DNA of 23,799 nucleotides, taken from positions 1-23,799 of the forward strand of contig CAKZXL010000045.1 of the NCBI GenBank assembly GCA_937883885.1, in the 5' to 3' direction. A model generated the notes under the pieces. That model saw nothing but the letters and a program-made list of their open reading frames with translations. It was not told where the DNA came from and made no database searches. Position 1 is the stretch's first letter, and each line of letters begins with the position of its first letter. This document shows positions 1-7,334 of this stretch, in pieces. The position numbers were made by a program, and so were the translations under genes. Source of the DNA: an uncultured Aquincola sp. (GTDB lineage: Bacteria; Pseudomonadota; Gammaproteobacteria; Burkholderiales; Burkholderiaceae).

Positions 1-1
1 G

Positions 2-1375
2 CTACTTCTCGGCGTATTCCTTGAGCCGGTTGTAGAGCGTCTTCAGGCTCACGCCCAGCGCGGCGGCGGTGCGTTCCTTGTGGTGGTCGAAGCGCTTGAG
101 CGTGGCCAGGATCACCGCCCGCTCGATCTCGGCCAGCGGCTGGCCGATGCGCACCACCAGCGTCTCGCCGTCGTCGGCGGCGGCCAGCGCGGCCGGCGGC
201 CGGGCACCGGCGCTGCCCGGCACGCCGGGCTGCAGCCATTCGTCATCGATGTCGCGGCCATCGGCCATCAGGTAGATGCGCTGCACCGCATTGCGCAGGT
301 CGCGCACGTTGCCCGGCCAGCGGTGGCGGGTGAGGGCGGCGATGGCGCTGGGCAGGAAACGCTTGGCCACGCCTTCGCGGCGGCCGATGTCCTGCAGGAA
401 GTGCTCGGCCAGCATCGGAATGTCGTCCGGCCGCTCATGCAGCGAAGGCATGCGGATCGGGAACACGTCCAGCCGGTACATCAGGTCTTCGCGCAGCTTG
501 CCGCTGGCCACGGCCTCGGTGGGCACGCGGTTGGTGGCCGCGATCACCCGCACGTCGGTTTCCACCGGCGTGGTGCTGCCCACGCGCATGAAGCTGCCCG
601 TCTCCAGCACCCGCAGCAGCTTGACCTGCAGCTCGGGCGGCATCTCGGTCACTTCGTCGAGGAACAGCGTGCCGCCGTGGGCGCGCTCGAAAAAGCCCAG
701 ATGCTGGCGGTCGGCGCCTGTGAAGCTGCCCTTCTCGTGGCCGAAGATCTCGCTTTCGATCAGGTGCGGCGAGATGGCGCCGCAGTTCACCGCCAGGAAG
801 GGCTGGTGGCGGCGGCGGCTCAGGTCGTGGATGGTGCGCGCGGCCACTTCCTTGCCGCTGCCGCTTTCGCCGGTGATCAGCACCGTGACGGCCGAGCCCG
901 CCACGCGGGCGATCTGCTCGTACACCTGCCGCATCACCGGGGAGCGGCCCACCATGTGGCCGAAGCGGCCGCTGCGTTCCAGCTCGGCGCGCAGGTCTTC
1001 CAGCTCGGCCTTCAGCGCCGAAGGCCGCATCAGCCGCGACAGGATGCCCTGCAGCTGCTTGATGTTGAAGGGCTTGACCAGGTAGTCGGCCACACCCAGG
1101 CGCAAGGCCTGGATCGAGGTCTCGATGCTGGCATGGCCGGTGACCAGCACCACCTCGGTGTTGGCCAGCTGGTCGGTGTCTTTCAAGAGGTCCAGACCCT
1201 GGCCATCGGGCAGCTGCAGGTCCAGCAGCACGAGGTCGGGGGCGCGCGTGGCCAGCTGCCGGCGCGCGTCTTTCAATGTCCTGGCCGTGACGGCGGTGAA
1301 GCCTTCGGCGGCAATCAATGCCGCCATGGTTTCGGCGACGTCCGGGTCGTCCTCGACGATCAATGCGTGTCCCAT
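2..1375 (-). CDS. Sigma-54-dependent response regulator (NtrC family)
   Basis: A 457-residue transcriptional activator that works with RNA polymerase carrying sigma-54. Residues 1-115 form a receiver domain with the acidic pocket at E8-D9-D10, the phosphorylation site D52 (LLDLQLPDG) and K101 in VKPF. Residues about 140-375 are the AAA+ domain: Walker A GESGSGKE (169-176), the sigma-54-contact loop as GSFTGA (216-221; Ser instead of the usual Ala), Walker B GTLFLDE (235-241) and WPGNVRDLRN (353-362). A Fis-type helix-turn-helix is at 430-453 (RTAAALGVSLKTLYNRL). The gene is complete, with ATG at 1375 and TAG at 2-4. No sensor kinase is visible; it could lie beyond the left edge. It is divergent from the PRC-barrel gene, whose upstream region carries a sigma-54-type promoter, so that gene is its likely target (inference). 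Confidence 0.95.
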   Translation of the reverse strand: MGHALIVEDDPDVAETMAALIAAEGFTAVTARTLKDARRQLATRAPDLVLLDLQLPDGQGLDLLKDTDQLANTEVVLVTGHASIETSIQALRLGVADYLVKPFNIKQLQGILSRLMRPSALKAELEDLRAELERSGRFGHMVGRSPVMRQVYEQIARVAGSAVTVLITGESGSGKEVAARTIHDLSRRRHQPFLAVNCGAISPHLIESEIFGHEKGSFTGADRQHLGFFERAHGGTLFLDEVTEMPPELQVKLLRVLETGSFMRVGSTTPVETDVRVIAATNRVPTEAVASGKLREDLMYRLDVFPIRMPSLHERPDDIPMLAEHFLQDIGRREGVAKRFLPSAIAALTRHRWPGNVRDLRNAVQRIYLMADGRDIDDEWLQPGVPGSAGARPPAALAAADDGETLVVRIGQPLAEIERAVILATLKRFDHHKERTAAALGVSLKTLYNRLKEYAEK

Positions 1376-1387
1376 AACTACCCGACC

Positions 1388-1403
1388 CGCGGCTGGCGCC
1401 GCG
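1388..1403. promoter_or_regulatory. Inverted repeat, candidate activator-binding site
   Basis: CGCGGC and GCCGCG are separated by 4 bases. The centre lies about 75 bases upstream of the start site predicted from the -24/-12 promoter at 1445-1460. That suits an upstream activator site for an NtrC-type protein. In DNA this GC-rich a 6-bp arm can arise by chance, so the role is inferred. Confidence 0.35.
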
Positions 1404-1444
1404 TTACAAAAGCCGGATTATGGGCTGCATGTGCCCTGCTGGCC

Positions 1445-1460
1445 GGGCACAGGCGTTGCC
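1445..1460 (+). promoter_or_regulatory. Sigma-54 (-24/-12) promoter of the PRC-barrel gene
   Basis: The sequence GGGCACAGGCGTTGCC matches the sigma-54 consensus TGGCACG-N4-TTGCW at 9 of 12 fixed positions. The essential GG (1446-1447) and GC (1458-1459) are exactly 10 bases apart. Transcription would start near 1471, leaving a leader of about 34 bases with a GGAG ribosome site at 1494-1497 before the ATG at 1505. The neighbouring divergent gene encodes a sigma-54 activator and an rpoN gene lies 1.8 kb downstream, which supports the call. Confidence 0.7.
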
Positions 1461-1504
1461 TTTCCCCTGTTCATCAACGACCCCCTCGCTTTCGGAGCCC
1501 GACC

Positions 1505-1939
1505 ATGGCCGAACTGCCCGCCGAAGATGCCCCCGCCACCCGCATCGAAAGCGTCGATGCCCTGACCCGGGGCAACGGCCCCGGTGCCATGCTGACCAGC
1601 GCCTCCAGCCTCACCGGCCACGATGTGGTCAACCGCGCCGGAGAAACGCTGGGCGAGGTGCAGGAGATCATGCTCGACCTGGCGCACGGTAGCATCGCCT
1701 ATGCGGTGATGAGCAGCGGCGGCTTCCTGGGCATCGGCGAGCGGCTCTTCGCCATTCCCTGGCGGGCGCTGCAGCTTGATGCCGAACGCAAGGCCTTCGT
1801 GCTCGACGTGGACAAGTCGCACTTCGACAAGGCGCCGGGCTTCGAGACCACGCACTGGCCCACGCAGCTCAATGGCGGCGAGGCTTGGCACCGGGACGTG
1901 CACGACTACTACGGGACGCCGGTGTACTGGGAGAAGTAG
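1505..1939 (+). CDS. PRC-barrel domain protein
   Basis: A 144-residue soluble protein. Residues about 30-105 form a PRC-barrel: LTGHDVVNRAGETLGEV, then IAYAVMSSGGFLGIGERLF, then IPWRAL. The family is a small beta-barrel found in photosynthetic reaction centre H subunits, RimM and many uncharacterised stress-related proteins. The C-terminal part is hydrophilic and ends in HDYYGTPVYWEK. The ATG at 1505 is chosen because GGAG sits 7 bases upstream; the same frame stays open further upstream but has no better start. There is no signal peptide or membrane segment. Its promoter looks sigma-54 dependent. Its last 71 bases overlap the 3' end of the topoisomerase gene on the other strand. The exact function is unknown. 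Confidence 0.88.
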   Translation: MAELPAEDAPATRIESVDALTRGNGPGAMLTSASSLTGHDVVNRAGETLGEVQEIMLDLAHGSIAYAVMSSGGFLGIGERLFAIPWRALQLDAERKAFVLDVDKSHFDKAPGFETTHWPTQLNGGEAWHRDVHDYYGTPVYWEK

Positions 1940-3023
1940 CCCTCACCTTCGAGGCTGCCAGCGAGCGCGCCAGCTGGGGCGCCGGGTCGTCCAGCGCCTG
2001 CTGCTCGGCTGCCATCAAGGCCAGCAGGCTGCGCTCGCGGGCCAGCAGGCCGCGCCCGCCACGCATGCGCGGGCGGCACAGCTGGGCCAGGTTGCCGTGC
2101 TCGAAACTGCTGAGCACCGCATGGTGCACGTACGACTTGCGGCACACCGCGATGGTGTGGCCCAGGTGCGCCGCCACCTCGCCGATCACCTGTTTGGTCA
2201 TCACCCGCATCTCACGCACGGTGCGCGGCAGCTCGCAGGGCAGCAGCCGCTCCAGCGCCAACGCGCTGGCATGCCAGGTGCGAAAGTCCTTGGCGCTGAA
2301 GTCGTCGCCGGCAATCTCGCGCAGGTAGCCGTTGACGTCGGATGAATCGACGCCATGCACCTGGCCGTCGTCGTCCAGGTAGCGGAACAAGGCCTGGCCC
2401 GGCAGCGCCTGGCAGCGGCGCACGATGCGCGCCAGCCGGGCGTCCTGCACCGCCACTTCCTGCTCCACGCCGCTTTTGCCGCGAAAGCTCAGCTTGAGCA
2501 CGCTGCCCTTGATGGCCGCATGCCGGCGCCGCAGCGTGGTCAGGCCGAAGGAGCCGTTCTGCTTGGCGTATTCGTCGTTGCCGATGCGCAGGTAGGTGGT
2601 GTCCAGCAGCCGCACCAGGGCCGCCAGCACCTTGCTGCGGGGCAGACCGGGCTGGGCCAGGTCACGCTCCACACGGCGGCGGATGGCGGGCAGCACCGCG
2701 CCGAACTGCTGCAGCCGCTCGAACTTGCTCTGGCCCTGGTGCTCATGCCACAGCGCGTGGTAGCGGTACTGCTTGCGGCCCCGTGCGTCGCGCCCGGTGG
2801 CCTGCAGGTGGCCGTTGGGTTTGGGGCAGATCCACACGTCGGTGTAGGCCGGCGGAATGGCCAGCGAGCGGATGCGCTGCAGCTGCTGCTCGTCCTTGAT
2901 GGGCTTGCCCTGGTCGTCGGTGTAGCCGAACGACTTGCCTCGGGCCACGCGGTGCCAGCCAGGACCGTCGTCACTCACGTAGACAAGCGCAGGGGGCAGT
3001 TCATCAGGATGGGCGATGGTCAT
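1869..3023 (-). CDS. DNA topoisomerase IB (poxvirus/bacterial type)
   Basis: A 384-residue type IB topoisomerase, which relaxes supercoiled DNA through a transient 3'-phosphotyrosine bond without ATP. The N-terminal DNA-binding domain (about 1-90) contains IPPAYTDVWICP. The catalytic domain has R146 in YLRIGN, K182-K183 in FRGKSG, FRTWHAS (R248, H251) and the nucleophile Y298 in CRKSYVHHAV. The residue after the H in that motif is usually Pro (SYVHP); here it is His. The tail after about residue 345 is basic and Ser/Ala-rich. The ATG at 3023 is chosen because conserved sequence begins there; the frame is open upstream to 3302 but that stretch is Arg/Cys-rich and unlike the family. No clear ribosome site is seen. 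The 3' end overlaps the PRC-barrel gene. Confidence 0.93.
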   Translation of the reverse strand: MTIAHPDELPPALVYVSDDGPGWHRVARGKSFGYTDDQGKPIKDEQQLQRIRSLAIPPAYTDVWICPKPNGHLQATGRDARGRKQYRYHALWHEHQGQSKFERLQQFGAVLPAIRRRVERDLAQPGLPRSKVLAALVRLLDTTYLRIGNDEYAKQNGSFGLTTLRRRHAAIKGSVLKLSFRGKSGVEQEVAVQDARLARIVRRCQALPGQALFRYLDDDGQVHGVDSSDVNGYLREIAGDDFSAKDFRTWHASALALERLLPCELPRTVREMRVMTKQVIGEVAAHLGHTIAVCRKSYVHHAVLSSFEHGNLAQLCRPRMRGGRGLLARERSLLALMAAEQQALDDPAPQLARSLAASKVRATSPSTPASRSSRARPGAKPRRH

Positions 3024-3289
3024 GGCGGTGTGGCCGGTGTGGCATGGCCACCGCCCCTTCGCAGCCGGCGTGCCCGCCCCGGCGGCGCACGGGCGAACTG
3101 GCAGCCATCGCCACGCGCGCTGCGTTGCCACAGGCCAGCAGTTTTTGCGGCAACCGCATGTGTCCGCACGTGAGTGCCCGTGAGGCCACTGTCGGATCAC
3201 ACCTACATCAAGCGCCCGCATCGGCCTAGGCCTGGCGAAAGAGGCCACCGCGACACTGTTTCTAACGCCTACCGGCCCCAGGAGATTGC
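3024..3289. other. Divergent intergenic region, topoisomerase IB / rpoN
   Basis: These 266 bases lie between two divergently transcribed genes. AGGAG at 3280-3284 is the rpoN ribosome site. GTTGCC (3124-3129) and GGCAAC (3149-3154) form a long-spaced inverted repeat. No convincing sigma-70 or sigma-54 promoter was found on either strand, although promoters for both genes should lie here. Confidence 0.5.
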
Positions 3290-4732
3290 ATGACCGCCGC
3301 ACTGCACATGCGCATCGAGCGCCGCCAGACCCAGACCGTCACCCCCCGCCTTCAGCACGCAGTGCGCCTGCTTCAGCTGTCGTCGCTGGATTTCGCCCAG
3401 GAAGTGCAGCAAGCGGTCGATGGCAACCCGTTTCTTGAAGAAGAAGGCGAAGACCTGTCGGCCGCGCCTGCTGCCGAGGACGATCACGCCGACGTGTCGG
3501 CCGACCCTTGGGAAGCCCAGGCATGGACCATGTCCGCAGGCGGCGGCCATGGCCCGGCCTCCGATGGCGACATCTCCTTGATCGACTTGGTGCCGCAAAG
3601 CGTGTCGTTGCGCCAGCACCTGCACACCCAGCTCAACGTGATGCCCTTGAGCGAGCGCGACCGCGTGCTGGCCGCGATGCTGGTGGAATCACTGGACGAC
3701 GACGGCTACCTGCGCCAGCCGCTGGAAGAGCTGCGCGACATGGCCGAGCTGGAGCCGGCGACCAGCCTGGATGAAATCCGCGTGGCCCTGGCCCGCGTGC
3801 AGGCGCTGGACCCGCTGGGCATCGGCGCCCGCGACCTGGCCGAATGCCTGCTGCTGCAAACCGTGCTGATCGAGGATGAAGCGCAGCGCGCGCTGGCGCG
3901 CAAGGTGTTGGCCCAGCCGCTGCAGCGCATGGCCATGCGGGAGTACCACAAGCTGGCCGCGCTGGTGGAGTCGACCCCCGGCGAGGTGGAAGCCGTGTGC
4001 GACCGCATCCGCCAGTTCGACCCGCGCCCGGGCTCACGCTTTGAGTCCACCCGCACGCCGTACGTGACGCCCGACGTCATCGTGCGCCGCGGCCGCGGCA
4101 ACAACTGGATCACCACGCTGAACCCCGAGGTGGTGCCGCGTGTGCGCCTCAATCGCCTCTACGCCGACTTGTTCCAGCGCCACCGCGACACCGGCCAGAC
4201 CGACCTGGCGGCCCACCTGCGTGAAGCGCGCTGGACGCTGCGCAACGTGGAGCAGCGCTTTGCCACCATCCTGGACGTGGCCAACGCCATCGTGCGCCAC
4301 CAGCGCCACTTCTTCGAATACGGCCCGATGGCGATGAAGCCGCTGGCGCTGCGCGACATCGCGCAGGAGGTGGGCCTGCACGAGTCCACCGTCTGCCGGG
4401 TGACCAACAACAAGTACATGGCCACGCCGTCGGGCGTGTTCGAGCTGAAGTACTTCTTCTCGCGCTCGCTGCCCACGCACAGCGGCGGCCAGGCCTCGAC
4501 CACGGCCATCCGCGGCGTCATCCGCGAGCTGATCGAGGAAGAAGCGCCGACCGAACCGCTGTCGGACGTGCAGCTGGCCGCGATGCTCAAGCGCCAGGGC
4601 TTCCATGTGGCGCGCCGCACCGTCACCAAGTACCGCCAGCAGCTCAAGCTGCCCGCGGTGGAAATGCGCCGCCAGCGGCCGACGCCTTCGGTGCCGGTGC
4701 CCGTGTCGGTCGCGCTCGAAGCGCGAGTGTGA
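3290..4732 (+). CDS. rpoN: RNA polymerase sigma-54 factor (RpoN, RpoN2-like)
   Basis: A 480-residue sigma-54 that directs RNA polymerase to -24/-12 promoters and needs an AAA+ activator to open them. Region I is at 8-50 (TPRLQHAVRLLQLSSLDF, then NPFLE), followed by an acidic region II (50-75). The core-binding region spans about 100-250, a helix-turn-helix lies near 352-391 (LRDIAQEVGLHESTVCRVTN), and the RpoN box is ARRTVTKYR (441-449; the usual form is ARRTVAKYR). The ATG at 3290 has AGGAG 5 bases upstream. The gene is not in the usual lptB-rpoN-hpf/ptsN setting, and region I is poor in Gln compared with classical RpoN. It may therefore be a second, specialised copy like RpoN2 of Ralstonia and Burkholderia (inference). 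It lies beside a sigma-54 activator gene and a sigma-54 promoter. Confidence 0.95.
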   Translation: MTAALHMRIERRQTQTVTPRLQHAVRLLQLSSLDFAQEVQQAVDGNPFLEEEGEDLSAAPAAEDDHADVSADPWEAQAWTMSAGGGHGPASDGDISLIDLVPQSVSLRQHLHTQLNVMPLSERDRVLAAMLVESLDDDGYLRQPLEELRDMAELEPATSLDEIRVALARVQALDPLGIGARDLAECLLLQTVLIEDEAQRALARKVLAQPLQRMAMREYHKLAALVESTPGEVEAVCDRIRQFDPRPGSRFESTRTPYVTPDVIVRRGRGNNWITTLNPEVVPRVRLNRLYADLFQRHRDTGQTDLAAHLREARWTLRNVEQRFATILDVANAIVRHQRHFFEYGPMAMKPLALRDIAQEVGLHESTVCRVTNNKYMATPSGVFELKYFFSRSLPTHSGGQASTTAIRGVIRELIEEEAPTEPLSDVQLAAMLKRQGFHVARRTVTKYRQQLKLPAVEMRRQRPTPSVPVPVSVALEARV

Positions 4733-4746
4733 TGCTCAGAGGCGGC

Positions 4747-4781
4747 CCTCAGTCCCCTGGGGCGGCCCCGCGGGACTGAGG
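4747..4781. terminator. Bidirectional hairpin between rpoN and yacG
   Basis: A perfect 10-bp stem (CCTCAGTCCC / GGGACTGAGG) encloses a 15-base loop that can itself pair GGGG with CCCC. It fills the 51-base gap between two convergent genes. There is no U-tract on either strand, so termination efficiency is uncertain. Confidence 0.7.
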
Positions 4782-4783
4782 CG

Positions 4784-4993
4784 CTAGAACTCTTCGCGCC
4801 GGCGCGTGCCTTCGGGCGCCGCCGGCGTTTCCGTGTCCGGGTCCTGCGATTCGGCGGGCAGCCGGTAGCGGCCTTCGGCCCAGGCGCCCAGGTCGGCGGT
4901 GCGGCAACGCTCGCTGCAGAAGGGGCGCCACTTGTTCTCGGGCGCATACAGGCTGGGCCCGCCGCAGGCCGGGCACTTGACGGTGCGGGTCAT
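4784..4993 (-). CDS. yacG: DNA gyrase inhibitor YacG (zinc protein)
   Basis: A 69-residue zinc protein of the YacG family, which in E. coli binds GyrB and inhibits gyrase. The four zinc ligands are visible as CPAC (C8, C11) and CSERC (C26, C30), in the family context RPFCSERCRTADLGAWAEG. The C-terminal third is hydrophilic and variable. The start ATG overlaps the zapD stop by 4 bases (ATGA), so the two are translationally coupled; it is the last gene of the pil-coaE-zapD run. Confidence 0.95.
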   Translation of the reverse strand: MTRTVKCPACGGPSLYAPENKWRPFCSERCRTADLGAWAEGRYRLPAESQDPDTETPAAPEGTRRREEF

Positions 4994-5745
4994 GCGCAGA
5001 GCGTCAGCTCGAAGCTGCAGTCTTCGGTGGTGGGCCGCAGCCGGCCCTCTTCGTCGTGGCGCATCAGGCGCACCGACACCATCAGGCGGTGGCCGGTGAT
5101 CTCGGGCACCAGCTCGGGGTCGGCGGGCAGCCGCACGCGCAGCAGGTGGTAGGCCTTGCCCTGCGGCAGGCTGCGCTGGAACTGGCCGCCGGTGGCCACC
5201 ACCTTGTGTGGCACGCCGCTGTCGCGCAGCAGGCCCAGCAGCACGTGCAGCGCGTCGGCCAGCGGCCGCATGGTGTCGATCCAGCGCACCAGATCGGCCC
5301 GGCGTTGCGCCGGCTCATGCTGCTGCCAGGCGTGGTAGGCCGGCAGGTCGAACTCGCAGGTGCCGCCCGGAATGCCGATGCGGCTGCGGATGCTCATCAG
5401 CCACTCGTTGCCGTTGAGCTGGTGGCCGGCCTTGCCGTCCATGCCGTTCAGGCCGTTGAAGGCATGGTCCAGCCGCGCGGTGACGACGTCCAGCGCCGCT
5501 TCCGAGATGGCGGGGTTGCCACGGTAGCTTTCCAGCAGCGCGCGGTGGCGGTCCAGTTCCTTGAGCAGGTCTGACTTCAGGTCGGCGCGCGAGGCGACGT
5601 CCATGATCTCGAACAGGGTGGCCAGCGCGAAGTGGTGGTCCACCGTGGTGTCGCGCGACACCAGCTGACCGAGCCTGTTGAACAGGTGCTCCAGCCGCAG
5701 CATCGTGCGGATGCCTTCGTTGAACGGGTATTCGTAGAGAACCAA
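4990..5745 (-). CDS. zapD: Cell division protein ZapD
   Basis: A 251-residue ZapD (DUF1342) protein, which bundles FtsZ filaments and stabilises the Z-ring in the cytoplasm. The N-terminus LYEYPFNEGIRTMLRLEHLF is the family signature; further conserved segments are GNEWLMSIRSRIGIPGGTC and DLPAYHAWQQ. The start is a TTG at 5743-5745. No in-frame ATG exists nearby, and family members begin M-(I/V)-L-Y-E-Y exactly here. No good ribosome site is seen, so translation may depend on the upstream coaE, which ends 27 bases away. The order coaE-zapD-yacG is conserved in proteobacteria. Confidence 0.95.
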   Translation of the reverse strand: MVLYEYPFNEGIRTMLRLEHLFNRLGQLVSRDTTVDHHFALATLFEIMDVASRADLKSDLLKELDRHRALLESYRGNPAISEAALDVVTARLDHAFNGLNGMDGKAGHQLNGNEWLMSIRSRIGIPGGTCEFDLPAYHAWQQHEPAQRRADLVRWIDTMRPLADALHVLLGLLRDSGVPHKVVATGGQFQRSLPQGKAYHLLRVRLPADPELVPEITGHRLMVSVRLMRHDEEGRLRPTTEDCSFELTLCA

Positions 5746-5772
5746 GATGCAGGCCGGTAAAGAGGGCTCTGC

Positions 5773-6387
5773 TTATTGTTTCACACGGTCCGCGCCCCAG
5801 GCCTGCCACAGGCGCTGTACCTGGGTATCGAGCTGTTCCAAGGTCAGCCCTTCATTGAAGATCACGGCATCGGCAATCGCCCGCCGCGCGGCCCGTGTGG
5901 CCTGCTGGGCCACCACGCGCTGCACCGTTTCTTCGGCCCAGCCCGAGCGGCGCATCACCCGCGCCACCTGCGTGGCTTCGCGGCAGTCGACCACCAGCAC
6001 CTTGTGCACCCGCTCGCGCCAATGGGCCGATTCGGTGAGCAGGGGCACATCGAACACGATGGGCCGCTCGCCCGCGGCTTCGGCCTGCCGCAGCGTCTCG
6101 GCGCCGATCATCGGGTGCAGGATGGCTTCCAGCCGCTGACGCGCCGCCGGGTCGGCGAACACCTGCTGCCGCATGTGGTCGCGGTCCAGCGCGCCGTCGG
6201 CGCCGATGGCCTGCGGACCGAAGGCGGCCGCGATGGCCGGCAGCGCCGCACCGCCGACGGCGGTGAGGGCACGCGAGATGGCATCGGTGTCCACCAGCAC
6301 CGCGCCACGCGCCACCAGCTGCGCGGCCACGGTGCTCTTGCCGCTGCCGATGCCGCCAGTCAGGCCGATGCGCAGGGCGTGCTGCAT
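5773..6387 (-). CDS. coaE: Dephospho-CoA kinase
   Basis: A 204-residue enzyme that phosphorylates dephospho-CoA at the 3'-OH of its ribose with ATP, the last step of coenzyme A synthesis. The P-loop GGIGSGKST is at 11-19, with DTDAISR after it, the substrate region LEAILHPMI, and IVFDVPLL. Length is normal for the family. The ATG at 6387 lies 7 bases after the pilD stop, which places the gene in the pil operon. Confidence 0.96.
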   Translation of the reverse strand: MQHALRIGLTGGIGSGKSTVAAQLVARGAVLVDTDAISRALTAVGGAALPAIAAAFGPQAIGADGALDRDHMRQQVFADPAARQRLEAILHPMIGAETLRQAEAAGERPIVFDVPLLTESAHWRERVHKVLVVDCREATQVARVMRRSGWAEETVQRVVAQQATRAARRAIADAVIFNEGLTLEQLDTQVQRLWQAWGADRVKQ

Positions 6388-6394
6388 AGCGAAG

Positions 6395-7330
6395 TCAGGC
6401 CCATCCTATCCAGCTCAGCACCGTGCCGGTGCCAGCGAGCATCACGACGAGGCCCGCACCGGCCAGGAAGGGGCCGAAGGGCACGTAGCGGCCTTCGCGC
6501 AGCGAGGCGCGCAGCTTCATGCCGATGCCCACCACCGCGCCGATCACCGACGACATCAGCAGGATGGGCACGATGGCCTGCCAGCCCAGCCATGCGCCCA
6601 GCGCGGCCAGCAGCTTGAAGTCGCCATAGCCCATGCCTTCCTTGCCGGTGGTGAGCTTGAACAGCCAGTACACCGACCACAGCGACAGATAGCCCGCCAC
6701 GGCGCCCCACAGCGCGGTGCTCAAGGGCAGCGTCAGGCCCAGCCCAGCGGCCACCAGGCCGGCCCACAGCAGCGGCAGGGTCAACGCGTCGGGCAGCACG
6801 GTGGTGTCCCAGTCGATGGCGGCCAGCGCCACCAGCACGGCGGCCACGGCGCACCACAGCAGCGTCACCGGCTGCGCACCGAAACGCCAGCCGATGGCGG
6901 CGAACAGCGCCGCCGTCGCCACTTCGATCAGCGGGTAGCGCGCCGAGATGCGGCTGCCGCAGGCCGCGCAGCGGCCCTTCAGGCGCAGCCAGCCCAGCAG
7001 CGGCAGGTTCTCGTGCCAGCGGATGGCATGGCCGCAGGCCGGGCAGCGCGAGCGCGGCGCGGCGATGCCCAGGTGGGGCAGGGCCTCCAGGCCGCTGGTC
7101 AGCGCCTGGGCGGTGCGCTGCTGCGGCTCGGGCGGCTCGCCCTTGGCAGCGAACACGCGGCGCCAGGAATCGGCATCGCCTAGCTGGTGGGCCACGTCGG
7201 CCCACCATTGCCGCTCGATGATGAGCGGCAGGCGGTGGATCACCACGTTCAGGAAGCTGCCGATGCACAGGCCCAGCAGGGCCAGGACCCAGGGCGACAG
7301 CAGCAGGTCGAGCGGAAGATCGGCCAGCAC
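6395..7330 (-). CDS. pilD: Prepilin peptidase / N-methyltransferase PilD
   Basis: A 311-residue inner-membrane aspartyl protease that removes the leader of type IV prepilins and type II secretion pseudopilins and N-methylates the new N-terminus. The first membrane helix is followed by GSFLNVVIHRLP. A cytoplasmic zinc site is formed by CPAC (C96, C99) and CAAC (C121, C124). The catalytic Asp residues are in AIDWDTTVLPD (about 173) and GMGYGDFK (D237). About eight hydrophobic segments follow. The stretch at about 45-95 between the first helix and the zinc site is longer than usual. The start is GTG at 7328-7330, 4 bases after the pilC stop; no strong ribosome site is visible. Confidence 0.96.
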   Translation of the reverse strand: MLADLPLDLLLSPWVLALLGLCIGSFLNVVIHRLPLIIERQWWADVAHQLGDADSWRRVFAAKGEPPEPQQRTAQALTSGLEALPHLGIAAPRSRCPACGHAIRWHENLPLLGWLRLKGRCAACGSRISARYPLIEVATAALFAAIGWRFGAQPVTLLWCAVAAVLVALAAIDWDTTVLPDALTLPLLWAGLVAAGLGLTLPLSTALWGAVAGYLSLWSVYWLFKLTTGKEGMGYGDFKLLAALGAWLGWQAIVPILLMSSVIGAVVGIGMKLRASLREGRYVPFGPFLAGAGLVVMLAGTGTVLSWIGWA

Positions 7331-7334
7331 TTGT

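Noticed and set aside
80..1504. Long plus-strand open frame across the response regulator
   Set aside because: It is the antisense shadow of a high-GC gene. Only the part from 1505 has a ribosome site and a recognisable domain.
3035..3060. GG-N10-GC sigma-54-like match upstream of rpoN
   Set aside because: The -12 part reads CCGC rather than TTGC, and GG/GC pairs at this spacing are frequent in GC-rich DNA.
3024..3302. 93-residue N-terminal extension of topoisomerase IB
   Set aside because: The extension is Arg/Cys-rich, has no family similarity and would overlap the rpoN start. The ATG at 3023 begins the conserved protein.
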